64,000 nt of DNA, from the NCBI RefSeq assembly GCF_003054195.1, contig NZ_QBKP01000015.1, positions 1 through 64,000 of the forward strand. The letters are read 5' to 3'. This DNA comes from Gemmobacter caeni. Lineage in GTDB: Bacteria; Pseudomonadota; Alphaproteobacteria; Rhodobacterales; Rhodobacteraceae. Positions 17,763-27,541 of this stretch are shown piece by piece. A program made the translations under genes and the position numbers. The notes beneath the pieces were generated by a model, which did no database searches, was not told the DNA's origin, and saw only the letters and a program-made list of their open reading frames with translations. Position 1 is the stretch's first letter, and each line of letters opens with the position of its first letter.

Positions 17763-19271
17763 TCATTCGCCGCGCGGGAAGCGTTTGCTTTCTTCCAGCA
17801 CGTTCAGATCCATATGGTTGCGCATATAGCGTTCTGAGGCGGCGCGCAGCGGCTGGTAATCCCAGGGGAAATAGCTTCCGTTGCGGAGGGCCTCATAAAC
17901 CACCCAGCGGCGGGCCTGGCTTTCACGGACCTCGGCATCGTAGCGGTCCAGATCCCAGCGGGCCTCCGCCATGGCGCGGAAATGGGCGAGGGTTTCGGCA
18001 TGGGCGGGCTCTTGCGCGAGGTTTGTGCGTTCCTCGACATCCGTGTCCAGATCGAACAGCATTTCCGGGTCCGCCAGACAGTTCACATATTTCCAGCGAC
18101 CTTCGCGCAGGGCGACCAGAGGGGTGATGCTACCTTCGGCGGCATATTCCATCGCGACCGGACTGGTGCGATCAAAGCCCTTCGCCAGCGGCACGAGGCT
18201 CTCGCCATCGGTCCAGGGCATGACTTCGTCCATCGAGATTCCCGCCAGATCGCAGAGCGTCGGTGTCACATCGATTGTACAGACCGGGGTATCCACCCGA
18301 CCCGGTTCCAGCCCCGGGGCGGCGATCATGAGCGGCACGCGGGCAGAGCCTTCGAAGAAGTTCATCTTGAACCACAACCCGCGGCGGCCCAGCATCTCGC
18401 CGTGATCCGAGACGAAGATGATGATGGCCTCTTGCCGCGTCGCCTCCAGCGCCGCGAGAATTTCGCCGATCTTGTCATCGACGTAAGAGATATTGGCAAA
18501 GTAGCCCTGTCGGGCGCGGCGGATATGGTCGGGCGTCACCTCCAGCCCGCGCCAGTCGCAGGCATCCATCAGCCGCTGTGAATGGGGATCCATGTCCTCG
18601 TAAGGGATCGCCTCGGGCGGATCGAGGTGCAGGCAGTCGGTATAGAGATCCCAGTATTTGCGGCGCGCGACGAAAGGATCATGCGGGTGGGTGAAGCTCG
18701 CGCACAGCGCCCAGGGGCGGGCATCCTGGCCACGCGACAGGTCGTAAAGCTTCTGCACCGCCTGGAAACACACGTCGTCGTCATATTCCAGCTGGTTGGT
18801 GATTTCTGCCACGCCCGCACCGGTGACCGAGCCGAGATTGTGATACCACCAGTCGATCCGCTCGCCCGGTTTGCGGTAATCCGGGGTCCAGCCGAAATCG
18901 GCGGGGTAGATGTCGGTCGTCAGGCGTTGCTCGAATCCGTGGAGTTGATCGGGGCCGACGAAATGCATCTTGCCGGAAAGGGCTGTCTGGTATCCGGCGC
19001 GGCGCAGATGATGGGCGAAGGTCGGGATGTCCGAGGTGAATTCGGCCGCATTGTCGTAAACCCGTGTCCGGCGTGGCAGTTGCCCGGACATGAAACTGGC
19101 ACGCGCCGGGGCGCAGAGCGGCGAGGCGGTATAGGCATTGGTGAAGCGGACTGCGCCCTCGGCCAGCCGTTTCAGGTTGGGCGCATGCAGCCAGTCGGCG
19201 GGGCCATCCGGGAACAGCGTTCCCGTCAGCTGATCGACCATCAGGATAAGAATGTTGGGCCTGTCCGCCAT
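17763..19271 (-). CDS. betC: Choline-sulfatase BetC
   Basis: A 502-residue sulfatase that releases choline from choline-O-sulfate, an osmolyte and sulfur source. The metal site begins at Asp13 (LILMVDQLTG), and the formylglycine signature is Cys53-Ala-Pro-Ala-Arg57 inside SPLCAPARASFMSGQ. Choline-sulfatase-type segments include SGKMHFVGPDQLHGFEQRL and the C-terminal WDYQPLRAASERYMRNHMDL. I chose MADRPNILIL as start, the family N-terminus; 16 more codons are open upstream. It is divergent from a LysR gene of the type that controls bet genes. No signal peptide, so cytoplasmic. Confidence 0.95.
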   Translation of the reverse strand: MADRPNILILMVDQLTGTLFPDGPADWLHAPNLKRLAEGAVRFTNAYTASPLCAPARASFMSGQLPRRTRVYDNAAEFTSDIPTFAHHLRRAGYQTALSGKMHFVGPDQLHGFEQRLTTDIYPADFGWTPDYRKPGERIDWWYHNLGSVTGAGVAEITNQLEYDDDVCFQAVQKLYDLSRGQDARPWALCASFTHPHDPFVARRKYWDLYTDCLHLDPPEAIPYEDMDPHSQRLMDACDWRGLEVTPDHIRRARQGYFANISYVDDKIGEILAALEATRQEAIIIFVSDHGEMLGRRGLWFKMNFFEGSARVPLMIAAPGLEPGRVDTPVCTIDVTPTLCDLAGISMDEVMPWTDGESLVPLAKGFDRTSPVAMEYAAEGSITPLVALREGRWKYVNCLADPEMLFDLDTDVEERTNLAQEPAHAETLAHFRAMAEARWDLDRYDAEVRESQARRWVVYEALRNGSYFPWDYQPLRAASERYMRNHMDLNVLEESKRFPRGE

Positions 19272-19349
19272 GATCTGCGCCTTTTGCTTCCGTTCATATT
19301 GAAACACCATATGCTGCAAACAAGAAAGACAGGAGTTTTTGATGTTTTA

Positions 19350-19366
19350 CATAAAGATGATTTATG
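19350..19366. promoter_or_regulatory. Palindromic LysR-type operator overlapping the regulator start
   Basis: CATAAA-GATGA-TTTATG is a perfect 6+5+6 inverted repeat covering the ATG of the LysR gene at 19364. LysR proteins bind interrupted dyads of this size, often in the shared gap with a divergent target. The position suggests autorepression with activation of betC across the 92-bp gap. Inference only. Confidence 0.5.
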
Positions 19367-20248
19367 CAACTTGACCCGGCAGCCCTTCGGGTGATCGAGG
19401 CGGTGGCGCGGCACGGGTCTTTGACGCGGGCCGGGGCGGCGCTGGGGCTCAGCCAGCCGGCTATCAGCTATCAGCTGCGCCGGGCGGAAGATCATCTGGG
19501 CGTGGCGCTGTTCACGCGGGGGCGGGGCGGCTGTCTGCCGACCCCGGCAGGGGAGGTGCTGTTGCGCGCTCTGCTGCCGGCGCTGGCGCAGATCGACGCC
19601 GCGCTGGCCGAGGTGTCGGGGCTGGCGCGGGCGCCCGCGCTGCGTATCCTCACCGATTTCGGCTTTGCAGGGTTGTGGCTGATGCCCCGTCTGGCGCGGT
19701 TTCGCAGCCTGCATCCGGGGATTGAGGTGCAGATCACCGCCTCGCAGGAAAACCGCGCGCCGCAGGCCGGGGAGGTGGCGATCCGCTTTGCGCAGCAGGG
19801 GGATCTGGCTGAAGGGGCGTGGCTGCTGATGCCGGAACGGGTGGTTCCTGTTTGCGCGCCGGGGTTTCTGGATGCGCAGGGGCCGCTGGATACACCCGCA
19901 CTATTGGCGCAGGCGGTGCTGCTGCATCTGGATGCACCGGCGGAGGCGCGCTGGTTCACCTGGGCAGGCTGGTTTGCCGATCAGGGGATCGCCCGACCAC
20001 GCCGGAGCGGCGAATTGGGCATGAATACCTATGATTTCGTCGTGCAGGCCGCGCTGGCGGGGCAGGGGGTGGCGCTGGGCTGGCTGCCGCTGATCGCGCC
20101 GCATCTGGCATCCGGGGCGCTGGTGCCACTGGGGCCCGAGATCCTGCGGGCAGAGAGCGGATATTGGGTGGAAACGCGCGGGGCTGCGACGGCGGCGCAG
20201 GCCGCTTTGGCGGATTGGTTGCGTTCAGAAGCAAGGCATGGTTCATAA
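19364..20248 (+). CDS. LysR-family regulator of choline-sulfate use
   Basis: A 294-residue LysR protein. The N-terminal winged helix covers residues 1-60 with GSLTRAGAALGLSQPAISYQ as recognition region; the substrate-binding domain follows (LRILTDFGFAGLWLMPRLARF; MNTYDFVVQAALAGQGVALG). It is divergent from betC, the arrangement of the choline-sulfate utilisation regulator. A 17-bp palindrome overlaps its start codon. The CocE-type hydrolase starts 86 bp downstream in the same direction, so the regulator might also reach that gene set. Confidence 0.87.
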   Translation: MQLDPAALRVIEAVARHGSLTRAGAALGLSQPAISYQLRRAEDHLGVALFTRGRGGCLPTPAGEVLLRALLPALAQIDAALAEVSGLARAPALRILTDFGFAGLWLMPRLARFRSLHPGIEVQITASQENRAPQAGEVAIRFAQQGDLAEGAWLLMPERVVPVCAPGFLDAQGPLDTPALLAQAVLLHLDAPAEARWFTWAGWFADQGIARPRRSGELGMNTYDFVVQAALAGQGVALGWLPLIAPHLASGALVPLGPEILRAESGYWVETRGAATAAQAALADWLRSEARHGS

Positions 20249-20334
20249 GCGACAAAATAATGTCGAATTTCGGCGTGACGTGGTGGGCGGGCAGGCTCAG
20301 CCTGCCGCGATACCCAACAGGCCCCGGAGTTGCC

Positions 20335-22341
20335 ATGACTGCGCTCACCACCGTTTCCGATTTTCCGCACAGGTTGATCGACGATCCTGATGTCGGGATT
20401 GTCATGCCTGATGGCATCCGGCTTTCGGCGCGCATCTGGCGGCCCGAGGGGGCGGATACGCAGCCGGTGCCTGCGGTGCTGGAATATATCCCCTATCGCA
20501 AGCGCGACGGTACGTTGCCGCGGGACGAGTTGATGCACCCCTATGTCGCAGGCCATGGCTATGCGAGCGTGCGGGTCGACATGCGCGGCAATGGCGACAG
20601 CGAAGGGCTGATGACCGACGAATACACGCAGCAGGAAATGGATGATGCGCTTGCCGTCATCGCCTGGCTGGCGGAACAGCCATGGTGCAGCGGTGCGGTC
20701 GGGATGATGGGCAAAAGCTGGGGTGGGTTCAATTGCCTGCAAACCGCTTTTCTGCGGCCGCCCGCGCTGAAAGCGGTGATTTCGGTCTGCTCCACCACCG
20801 ACCGTTTTGCAGATGACGTGCATTTCAAGGGTGGTTGCATGCTGGGTGAAAATCCGGGCTGGGGGGCGGTGATGTTGTCTTTCAGCTCACGCCCTGCCGA
20901 TCCGGCGCTGCGACCCGACTGGCGGGCGGACTGGTTGCGGCGGCTGGAGGCCGAGCCCTACCTCGCCCCACGCTGGGCCAGCCACCAAAGCCGCGATGCC
21001 TATTGGCGGCACGGCTCGGTCTGCGAGGATTGGGCTGCCATTCAGGTGCCGGTGCTGAGTGTCGGCGGCTGGGCCGACAATTACATGAACACCGTCGGGC
21101 ATCTGATGGGCAAGCAACAGTCGGTGGTGCAGGGGCTGATGGGTCCGTGGGTCCATCAATACCCGCATACCGCCGTGCCGGGGCCACAGATCGGTTTCCT
21201 GCAAGTCGCGATTCGCTGGTGGGATCGCTGGCTGAAGGGAATTGAAAACGGGGCGGAGACCGATCCGGCTTATCGGGCCTATATGCTGCATTCCGAGCCG
21301 CCTTCGGCCGCGCCCGCATTTCGCAAAGGCCACTGGGTGACGGAAACCGCATGGCCCAGCCCGCGTGTCACGCCCGAGGTCTGGCCGCTGGCGCCGGGGC
21401 GTCTGGGCGGGCAGGGCGCGCCGCTGGAGATGGCGGTGAACACGCCACAGCATCTGGGGCTGCACACCGGCGAATATTTCCCGATGGGGCTGAATGCCGA
21501 AATGCCGGGTGACCAGCGCGAGGATGACGCAATGTCGGTCTGTTTTGACAGCGCGCCACTGGCCGGAGGGATGGATCTTCTGGGCCGCGCGGTGCTGCGG
21601 CTGCGGCTGACCAGCGACAAGCCCTTCGCCCAGATATTCGCGCGACTGTGCGATGTGGCGCCCGACGGCAGTTCGGTCCGCATCTGCCACGGCATGCTGA
21701 ACCTGCGGCACCGGGACAGCATGGAAAACCCGACGCCGGTGCCGGTGGGCACCCCCTTCGACATCGAACTGGCGTTGGACGAGATGGGCTACCGGCTTGC
21801 CCCCGGCCACCGGCTGCGGCTGGCGCTGTCGACGACCTACTGGCCCTTTGCCTGGCCCTCGGCCGAGGCGGCGACACTGACCCTGCAGGAGGGCAGCCTT
21901 GAACTGCCGCGTCATTCCGGCAGCACCGGCGACGAATGGACGCCGCCCGCACCAGAAGCCGCACCGGCATGGCGCCACCGGGTGCTGCGCAAAGGGGCGG
22001 CGGCCCGCCGGATCGAGCGCAACCTGATTTCCGGCGAGGTCTCGCTGGTGATCGAGGAAGACGGAGGCGACGCCGAAAATCTGGATCACGGGCTGGTCAG
22101 TGGCGACACGATGCGCGAGGTCTGGACCATCCGTCCCGACGATCCGCTGTCGGCGCGCGTGACGATCACCTATGAACAGCGCCTTTCGCGGGGAAACTGG
22201 TCGGTCCGCACGCTTGCCGAGACGAATCTGACCTCGGAAAGCGGCCATCTGGCGTTCACCGCCAGGTTGCAGGCCTGGGAGGGGGAGACTCCGGTCTTCG
22301 ACCGCGATTTCCGCGAATTTGTCAAACGCGACCACCTCTGA
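20335..22341 (+). CDS. CocE/NonD-family (S15) hydrolase
   Basis: A 668-residue alpha/beta hydrolase of the X-Pro dipeptidyl-peptidase/cocaine esterase group. The N-terminal catalytic domain has YIPYRKRD, RVDMRGNGDSEG and the nucleophile elbow GKSWGG; a C-terminal jelly-roll domain (PLAGGMDLLGRAVLRLRLTSD; ELALDEMGYRLAPGHRLRLALS) completes it. No signal peptide, so cytoplasmic. I chose MTALTTVSD as start. It sits 99 bp upstream of a peptide-type ABC operon in the same direction, suggesting it cleaves the imported ester or amide. Substrate unknown. Confidence 0.9.
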   Translation: MTALTTVSDFPHRLIDDPDVGIVMPDGIRLSARIWRPEGADTQPVPAVLEYIPYRKRDGTLPRDELMHPYVAGHGYASVRVDMRGNGDSEGLMTDEYTQQEMDDALAVIAWLAEQPWCSGAVGMMGKSWGGFNCLQTAFLRPPALKAVISVCSTTDRFADDVHFKGGCMLGENPGWGAVMLSFSSRPADPALRPDWRADWLRRLEAEPYLAPRWASHQSRDAYWRHGSVCEDWAAIQVPVLSVGGWADNYMNTVGHLMGKQQSVVQGLMGPWVHQYPHTAVPGPQIGFLQVAIRWWDRWLKGIENGAETDPAYRAYMLHSEPPSAAPAFRKGHWVTETAWPSPRVTPEVWPLAPGRLGGQGAPLEMAVNTPQHLGLHTGEYFPMGLNAEMPGDQREDDAMSVCFDSAPLAGGMDLLGRAVLRLRLTSDKPFAQIFARLCDVAPDGSSVRICHGMLNLRHRDSMENPTPVPVGTPFDIELALDEMGYRLAPGHRLRLALSTTYWPFAWPSAEAATLTLQEGSLELPRHSGSTGDEWTPPAPEAAPAWRHRVLRKGAAARRIERNLISGEVSLVIEEDGGDAENLDHGLVSGDTMREVWTIRPDDPLSARVTITYEQRLSRGNWSVRTLAETNLTSESGHLAFTARLQAWEGETPVFDRDFREFVKRDHL

Positions 22342-22440
22342 TACAAAACCGACAGGTTTTCAGGTCAGAAAACAATTTACGCCGGGCCGCCTTGTGCATC
22401 ATGCTCGGGAAAACACAACAAGACTGTCAGGGAGTCCTAC

Positions 22441-24027
22441 ATGAAAGACGATCTCGCCAAGCTGATCGAGCTTATCGATAACGGCGGGCTGAACCGCCGT
22501 GCCTTCCTCGGGCGCACCGCGGCCTTCGGCTTGACCGCCGCGCTTGGCACCTCGCTGCTGCCCGGCGCGGCGCGTGCGGACGAGCCCAAGAAGGGCGGCG
22601 TCCTGAAACTGGGTCTGGGCGGCGGTGAAAGCACCGATGCGATTGATCCGGGCCTGGCTGACGGGCCGGTTGCCTTCAACGTGAACCGTCAGTGGGGGGA
22701 CACGATCGTCAATGTCGCGCCGGATATGACGATTGAACCGAGTCTGGCCGAAGCCTTTGAAAGCAACGAGGATTCGACGGTCTGGACCTTCCGGATCCGC
22801 AAGGGTGTGAAGTTCCACGACGGCAGCGAGATGACGCCGGAGGATGTGGCGGCCACCTTTAGGCGCCATTCCGACCAGAACGCCAAATCCGGCGCCTATG
22901 GCATCATGCAGGGCATTTCCGACATCAAGGTCGACGGTGACAATGTCGTGCTGACCATGGCCTCGGGCAATGCCGACCTTCCCTATCTGCTGGCCGATTA
23001 TCACCTTGTGGTGCAGCCCGGCGGTGGTGTGGAAGACCCGAACAAAGGCATTGGCACCGGCCCCTACAAGATTGCCTCGGCCGAACCCGGTGTCCGCTAT
23101 GTCTTTGAAAAGAATGCGGATGACTGGGATGCGAGCCGCGGTCACTATGACAGCATCGAATTCCTCATCATTAACGACACCACTGCCCGCACGGCTGCGC
23201 TGCAATCGGGGCAGGTGCATATGATCAACCGGGTCGATCCCAAGGTGGCGAAGCTTCTGTCGCGGGCGCCGGGGGTGGTGGTCACCAATGCCTCGGGCCG
23301 TGGGCATTATGTGTTCATCATGCACTGCAACACCGCGCCCTTCGACAACAACGACCTGCGTCTGGCGCTGAAATACGCGATCAACCGGCAGGAGATGGTC
23401 GACAAGATCCTTGACGGCTACGGTTCGGTCGGCAACGACATCCCGATCAACAAATCCTATCCGCTGTTTGATGAAAGCCTGCCGCAGCGCGAGTTTTCCA
23501 TCGAGAAGGCGGCAGAGCACTACAAGGCTTCCGGCCATGACGGCAGCCCGATCGAACTGATCGTGGCCGACGGCGCCTTCCCCGGTGCGGTGGATGCAGC
23601 GGCGCTGTTCCAGGCGACGGCGAAACAGGCTGGCATTCCGCTGGAAATCAAGCGTGTGCCGGATGACGGCTACTGGTCGGATGTGTGGAACGTCAAACCC
23701 TTCTGCGCAAGCTATTGGGGCGGTCGCCCGGTGCAGGATCAGATGTATTCCACGGCTTACCTCTCGACCGCTGACTGGAACGACACCAAGTTCTTCAACA
23801 AGGAGTTCGACGAACTGGTGCTGGCAGGCCGCGCCGAAACCGACCCGGAAAAGCGCAAGGAAATCTACAGCAAATGCGCCCATATCCTGTGGGAGCAGGG
23901 CGGCGTGATTTGCCCGATGTTCAACGATTTCGTCGACGCGCACAGCGAAACGGTTGCCGGCTGGATCGAGGATTCCAACCTCGAACTGATGAACGGCTTC
24001 GCCACCGCCAAGACCTGGTTCGCGTAA
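22441..24027 (+). CDS. Peptide-type ABC transporter substrate-binding protein, Tat-exported
   Basis: A 528-residue SBP_bac_5 family periplasmic binding protein. The N-terminus has a twin-arginine signal: NRRAFLG at residues 19-25, then a weakly hydrophobic stretch, then ARAD. Mature segments include VWTFRIRKGVKFHDGSEMTPEDV and ALKYAINRQEMVDKI, typical of DppA/OppA-like proteins. Tat rather than Sec export is the unusual point. It heads an operon of two permeases and a double ATPase with gaps of 3 bp or less. Ligand probably a peptide or small amine-containing compound. Confidence 0.93.
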   Translation: MKDDLAKLIELIDNGGLNRRAFLGRTAAFGLTAALGTSLLPGAARADEPKKGGVLKLGLGGGESTDAIDPGLADGPVAFNVNRQWGDTIVNVAPDMTIEPSLAEAFESNEDSTVWTFRIRKGVKFHDGSEMTPEDVAATFRRHSDQNAKSGAYGIMQGISDIKVDGDNVVLTMASGNADLPYLLADYHLVVQPGGGVEDPNKGIGTGPYKIASAEPGVRYVFEKNADDWDASRGHYDSIEFLIINDTTARTAALQSGQVHMINRVDPKVAKLLSRAPGVVVTNASGRGHYVFIMHCNTAPFDNNDLRLALKYAINRQEMVDKILDGYGSVGNDIPINKSYPLFDESLPQREFSIEKAAEHYKASGHDGSPIELIVADGAFPGAVDAAALFQATAKQAGIPLEIKRVPDDGYWSDVWNVKPFCASYWGGRPVQDQMYSTAYLSTADWNDTKFFNKEFDELVLAGRAETDPEKRKEIYSKCAHILWEQGGVICPMFNDFVDAHSETVAGWIEDSNLELMNGFATAKTWFA

Positions 24028-24030
24028 CCG

Positions 24031-24990
24031 ATGGTCCATCCGGTGATCAAACTGGTTGCCCAGCGCATTGCGCTGGGCCTCCTGCTGCTGCTTGCAGCTT
24101 CGGTGCTGATTTTCGTGGGTACACAGATCCTGCCCGGTGACGTGGCGCAGTCGATCCTCGGCCAGTCCGCCACGCCCGAGACGCTGGCCAACCTGCGTCA
24201 GGAACTGGGGCTGAACGAACCGGCGCTGACGCGCTATTTTTCGTGGCTCGGCGGGGTGTTGCACGGCGATCTTGGCAATGCGCTGACCAATGGCCAGCCC
24301 ATCGCGCCCGCGCTTGGCAAACGTCTGCTGAACACGCTGTTCCTGGCCGCCTGCGCCGCTGTCATCGCGGTGCCCTTGGCCATCATTCTGGGTCTGGTGT
24401 CGGTACGCTATCGCAACCGCTGGCCCGACAAGCTGATCTCGGCAGTGACGCTCGCCACCATTTCGGTGCCGGAGTTCCTGCTGGGCTATATCGTGATCTT
24501 CTTCCTTGCGGTGCAATACCGGCTGCTGCCTTCGCTTTCGACGGTCTATGACGGCATGGGCTTTGGCGACCGGCTTTACGCCATTGGTCTGCCGGTCATC
24601 GTTCTGGTGCTGGCGGTGCTGGGCCACATGATGCGGATGACCCGCGCCGCCATCCTGAACGTGATGCAATCGGCCTATATCGAGACGGCAGAGCTGAAGG
24701 GCCTGCGTCCCTTCGCCATCATCGCGCGCCATGCCTTCCCCAATGCCATCGCGCCGGTGGTCAACGTGGTGATGATCAACCTTGCCTATCTGGTGGTGGG
24801 TGTCGTGGTGGTCGAGGTGGTCTTCGTCTATCCCGGTATGGGGCAATATCTGGTCGATCACGTTTCCAAGCGTGATGTGCCGGTCGTGCAGGCCTGCGGG
24901 CTTGTCTTCGCCGGGGTCTATATCGGGCTGAACCTGATTGCCGACCTCGTTTCCATTCTTGCAAATCCGCGACTGAGGCACCCGAAATGA
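24031..24990 (+). CDS. ABC transporter permease, DppB type
   Basis: A 319-residue inner-membrane permease with about six helices. The first is at residues 10-30 (ALGLLLLLAASVLIFVG), followed by the ILPGD and ELGLNEP segments typical of DppB/OppB N-termini. The EAA-type coupling loop is TAELKGLRPFAIIARHAFPNA. It begins 3 bp after the binding-protein stop and overlaps the next permease by 4 bp (ATGA). Confidence 0.93.
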   Translation: MVHPVIKLVAQRIALGLLLLLAASVLIFVGTQILPGDVAQSILGQSATPETLANLRQELGLNEPALTRYFSWLGGVLHGDLGNALTNGQPIAPALGKRLLNTLFLAACAAVIAVPLAIILGLVSVRYRNRWPDKLISAVTLATISVPEFLLGYIVIFFLAVQYRLLPSLSTVYDGMGFGDRLYAIGLPVIVLVLAVLGHMMRMTRAAILNVMQSAYIETAELKGLRPFAIIARHAFPNAIAPVVNVVMINLAYLVVGVVVVEVVFVYPGMGQYLVDHVSKRDVPVVQACGLVFAGVYIGLNLIADLVSILANPRLRHPK

Positions 24991-25805
24991 CGCGACTGCC
25001 CCTGGCCGCGCTGATCGGCCTCGTCTTCACCGGCGCCTACTTCGCCGCCGCACTGCTCGCCCCCTGGATTGCCCCTTACGGCATGGCCGAAATCGTCGGC
25101 GACAGTTGGGAGCCTTCGTCCAGCCAGTTCTGGCTGGGCACAGATTCCATCGGGCGCGATCTCTTGTCCCGCATGATCTGGGGCGGGCGCACCACGATCT
25201 TCATCGCCACCTGTGCGACGCTGCTGTCCTTCGGCATGGGCTCGATCCTTGGCTTCTTCGCGGCGGTCAAGGGCGGCTGGGTCGATCAGGTGCTGTCGCG
25301 TCTGGTCGATCTGATGATGTCCATCCCCTCGCTGATTTCGGCGCTGGTGGTGCTGTCGGTCATGCCGGTCACCATCCCGGTGCTGATCCTCGTCATGGGG
25401 ATTCTCGACAGCACGCGGGTGTTCCGTCTGGCCCGCGCCGTGGCGGTGGACATCGCCGTGATGGATTACGTCGAGGCCGCGCGCCTGCGGGGCGAGAAAC
25501 AGGGCTGGATCATCTTCCGCGAGATCCTGCCCAATGCGCTGTCGCCGCTGGTCGCCGAAATGGGTCTGCGCTTCATCTTTGCCGTGCTGTTCATCTCCAC
25601 CCTCTCGTTCCTCGGGCTTGGCGTGCAACCGCCGATGGCGGATTGGGGCGGCATCGTGAAGGAAAACAAGGAGGGCATCGTCTACGGTATCCCCGCCGCG
25701 CTGATCCCGGCCTTCGCCATCGCGACGCTGGCGATTTCGGTGAACCTCGTGGCCGACTGGGTGCTCAACCGCACCTCCAGCCTGAAAGGAGGCCGCGGTG
25801 CCTGA
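24987..25805 (+). CDS. ABC transporter permease, DppC type
   Basis: A 272-residue permease with an N-terminal helix (residues 8-29), the FWLGTDSIGRDLLSRMIWGGR segment diagnostic of DppC/OppC, five more helices and the coupling loop EAARLRGEKQGWIIFREILPN. It is translationally coupled to the DppB-type gene before it and overlaps the ATPase start by 8 bp. Confidence 0.93.
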   Translation: MTRLPLAALIGLVFTGAYFAAALLAPWIAPYGMAEIVGDSWEPSSSQFWLGTDSIGRDLLSRMIWGGRTTIFIATCATLLSFGMGSILGFFAAVKGGWVDQVLSRLVDLMMSIPSLISALVVLSVMPVTIPVLILVMGILDSTRVFRLARAVAVDIAVMDYVEAARLRGEKQGWIIFREILPNALSPLVAEMGLRFIFAVLFISTLSFLGLGVQPPMADWGGIVKENKEGIVYGIPAALIPAFAIATLAISVNLVADWVLNRTSSLKGGRGA

Positions 25806-27435
25806 GACGCTTCTTGACGTGCGCGGCCTCGTGATCGAGGCGACGAGCTATCCGCCGGGCGAGCCGCCGAAGGATGTGACGCTGGTGCATGGCGTGTCCT
25901 TCACGCTGGAAAAGGGCAAGGTGCTGGGCCTGATCGGCGAAAGCGGCGCCGGCAAATCCACCATCGGGCTGTCGTCGATGGCCTATGGCCGGGGCGGCGT
26001 CCGCATCACGGGGGGTGAGGTCTGGCTGAACGGTCGCGACATCCTCAAGGGCGGCGCTGGCGGCTTGCGCTCGCTCCGCGGCAAAGAGGTGACTTATGTC
26101 GCCCAATCCGCCGCAGCCGCCTTCAACCCGGCGAAGCCGCTGATGGAACAGGTGATCGAGACGACGCTGGCGCGCGGTATGATGGGCCGGGCCGAGGCCG
26201 AGGCCCGCGCGGTCGATCTGTTCCGCCAGCTTGGCCTGCCCAACCCCGAAACCATCGGCAAGCGCTTCCCGCACCAGGTGTCCGGCGGACAGTTGCAGCG
26301 GGTGATGACGGCGATGGCGTTGTGTCCGAAGCCGGATCTGGTGATCTTCGACGAACCGACCACGGCGCTGGACGTCACGACCCAGATCGACGTGCTGGCG
26401 GCGATCAAGCGGGCGATCCATGAAACTGGGGTCGGCGCGCTTTACATCACCCATGACCTTGCAGTGGTGGCGCAGGTCTCCGATCACATCATGGTGCTGC
26501 GCCACGGCAAGACCGTCGAATACGGCACCTGCCAGCAGATCATCGAGGCCCCGCAAGAGGACTATACCCGCGCGCTGGTCTCGGTCCGTTCCATCGACCA
26601 TGCCGAGAAGAACCCCGATGTCGCGCCGGTGCTCAGCGTCCAGAACGTCACTGCGCGCTACAAGGGCACGCATTTCGATGTGCTGAAGAACGTGACAGTC
26701 GATCTGCCGCCGGGGCAGACGCTGGCCATTGTCGGCGAAAGCGGCTCCGGTAAGTCGACTCTGGCGCGGGTGATCACCGGGCTTCTGCCCGCTGCGCAGG
26801 GGCGCATCACCTTTGGTGGGCGCGATCTGTCGCCCGATCTGGCGGGCCGCTCGCGCAATGATCTGCGCGAATTGCAGATGATTTACCAGATGGCCGATGT
26901 GGCGATGAACCCGCGCCAGACGGTGGAAACCATCATCGGCCGCCCGCTGGAGTTCTATTTCGGCCTGCGTGGGGCCGAGAAACGCAAGCGCGTGCAGGAA
27001 CTTCTGGACCAGATCGAGATGGGCAAGGGCTTTGCCGACCGCTACCCGGCCGAGCTATCCGGTGGCCAGAAACAGCGCGTCTGCATCGCCCGCGCGCTGG
27101 CTGCAAAGCCGAAGCTGATCATCTGCGACGAGGTGACTTCGGCGCTCGACCCGCTGGTGGCCGATGGCATTCTGAAACTCCTGCTGGAGCTTCAGGCGCA
27201 GGAGGGCGTCGCTTACCTGTTCATCACCCATGACCTTGCGACCGTTCGCGCCATCGCCGACCGTATCGCGGTGATGTTCAAGGGCAAGGTGCAACGCTAC
27301 GGGCCGAAATCCGACGTGCTGGCACCGCCTTTCGATGATTACACCGACCTCCTGCTGTCTTCGGTGCCGGAAATGAAGCTCGGCTGGCTGGAACAGGTGC
27401 TCGACCATCGCAAGATGGAAGGCGCAGGCAACTGA
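25798..27435 (+). CDS. ABC transporter ATPase with two nucleotide-binding domains
   Basis: A 545-residue fusion of the DppD and DppF type ATPases. Domain 1: Walker A GESGAGKST, signature SGGQLQR, Walker B LVIFDEPTTALD. Domain 2: GESGSGKST, SGGQKQR, LIICDEVTSALD. In domain 2 the usual DEP is DEV and the Q-loop region reads QMIYQMADVAMNPRQ, both common in second domains. It starts with GTG inside the DppC gene and completes the transporter, so uptake needs no outside subunit. Confidence 0.93.
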   Translation: MPETLLDVRGLVIEATSYPPGEPPKDVTLVHGVSFTLEKGKVLGLIGESGAGKSTIGLSSMAYGRGGVRITGGEVWLNGRDILKGGAGGLRSLRGKEVTYVAQSAAAAFNPAKPLMEQVIETTLARGMMGRAEAEARAVDLFRQLGLPNPETIGKRFPHQVSGGQLQRVMTAMALCPKPDLVIFDEPTTALDVTTQIDVLAAIKRAIHETGVGALYITHDLAVVAQVSDHIMVLRHGKTVEYGTCQQIIEAPQEDYTRALVSVRSIDHAEKNPDVAPVLSVQNVTARYKGTHFDVLKNVTVDLPPGQTLAIVGESGSGKSTLARVITGLLPAAQGRITFGGRDLSPDLAGRSRNDLRELQMIYQMADVAMNPRQTVETIIGRPLEFYFGLRGAEKRKRVQELLDQIEMGKGFADRYPAELSGGQKQRVCIARALAAKPKLIICDEVTSALDPLVADGILKLLLELQAQEGVAYLFITHDLATVRAIADRIAVMFKGKVQRYGPKSDVLAPPFDDYTDLLLSSVPEMKLGWLEQVLDHRKMEGAGN

Positions 27436-27477
27436 ACAGACGGGGCAGGGCGTGGCCTTGCCCATTCATCCTGGCCC

Positions 27478-27497
27478 AAATATCCCCGCCGGAGGCA
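27478..27497 (+). repeat. Second copy of the 20-bp intergenic motif ending GCCGGAGGCA
   Basis: Matches 17671-17690 at 18 of 20 positions. It lies between the ABC ATPase and the phosphodiesterase-like gene. See the first copy for discussion. Confidence 0.7.
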
Positions 27498-27541
27498 TCC
27501 GTCCGCACCATAGGGCGGCCCCGCCGGGTTGGAGCGACCTG

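Noticed and set aside
22399-24981. An 860-codon minus-strand frame
   Set aside because: Antisense of the ABC binding protein and first permease; no domain, His/Gln/Arg-rich shadow composition.
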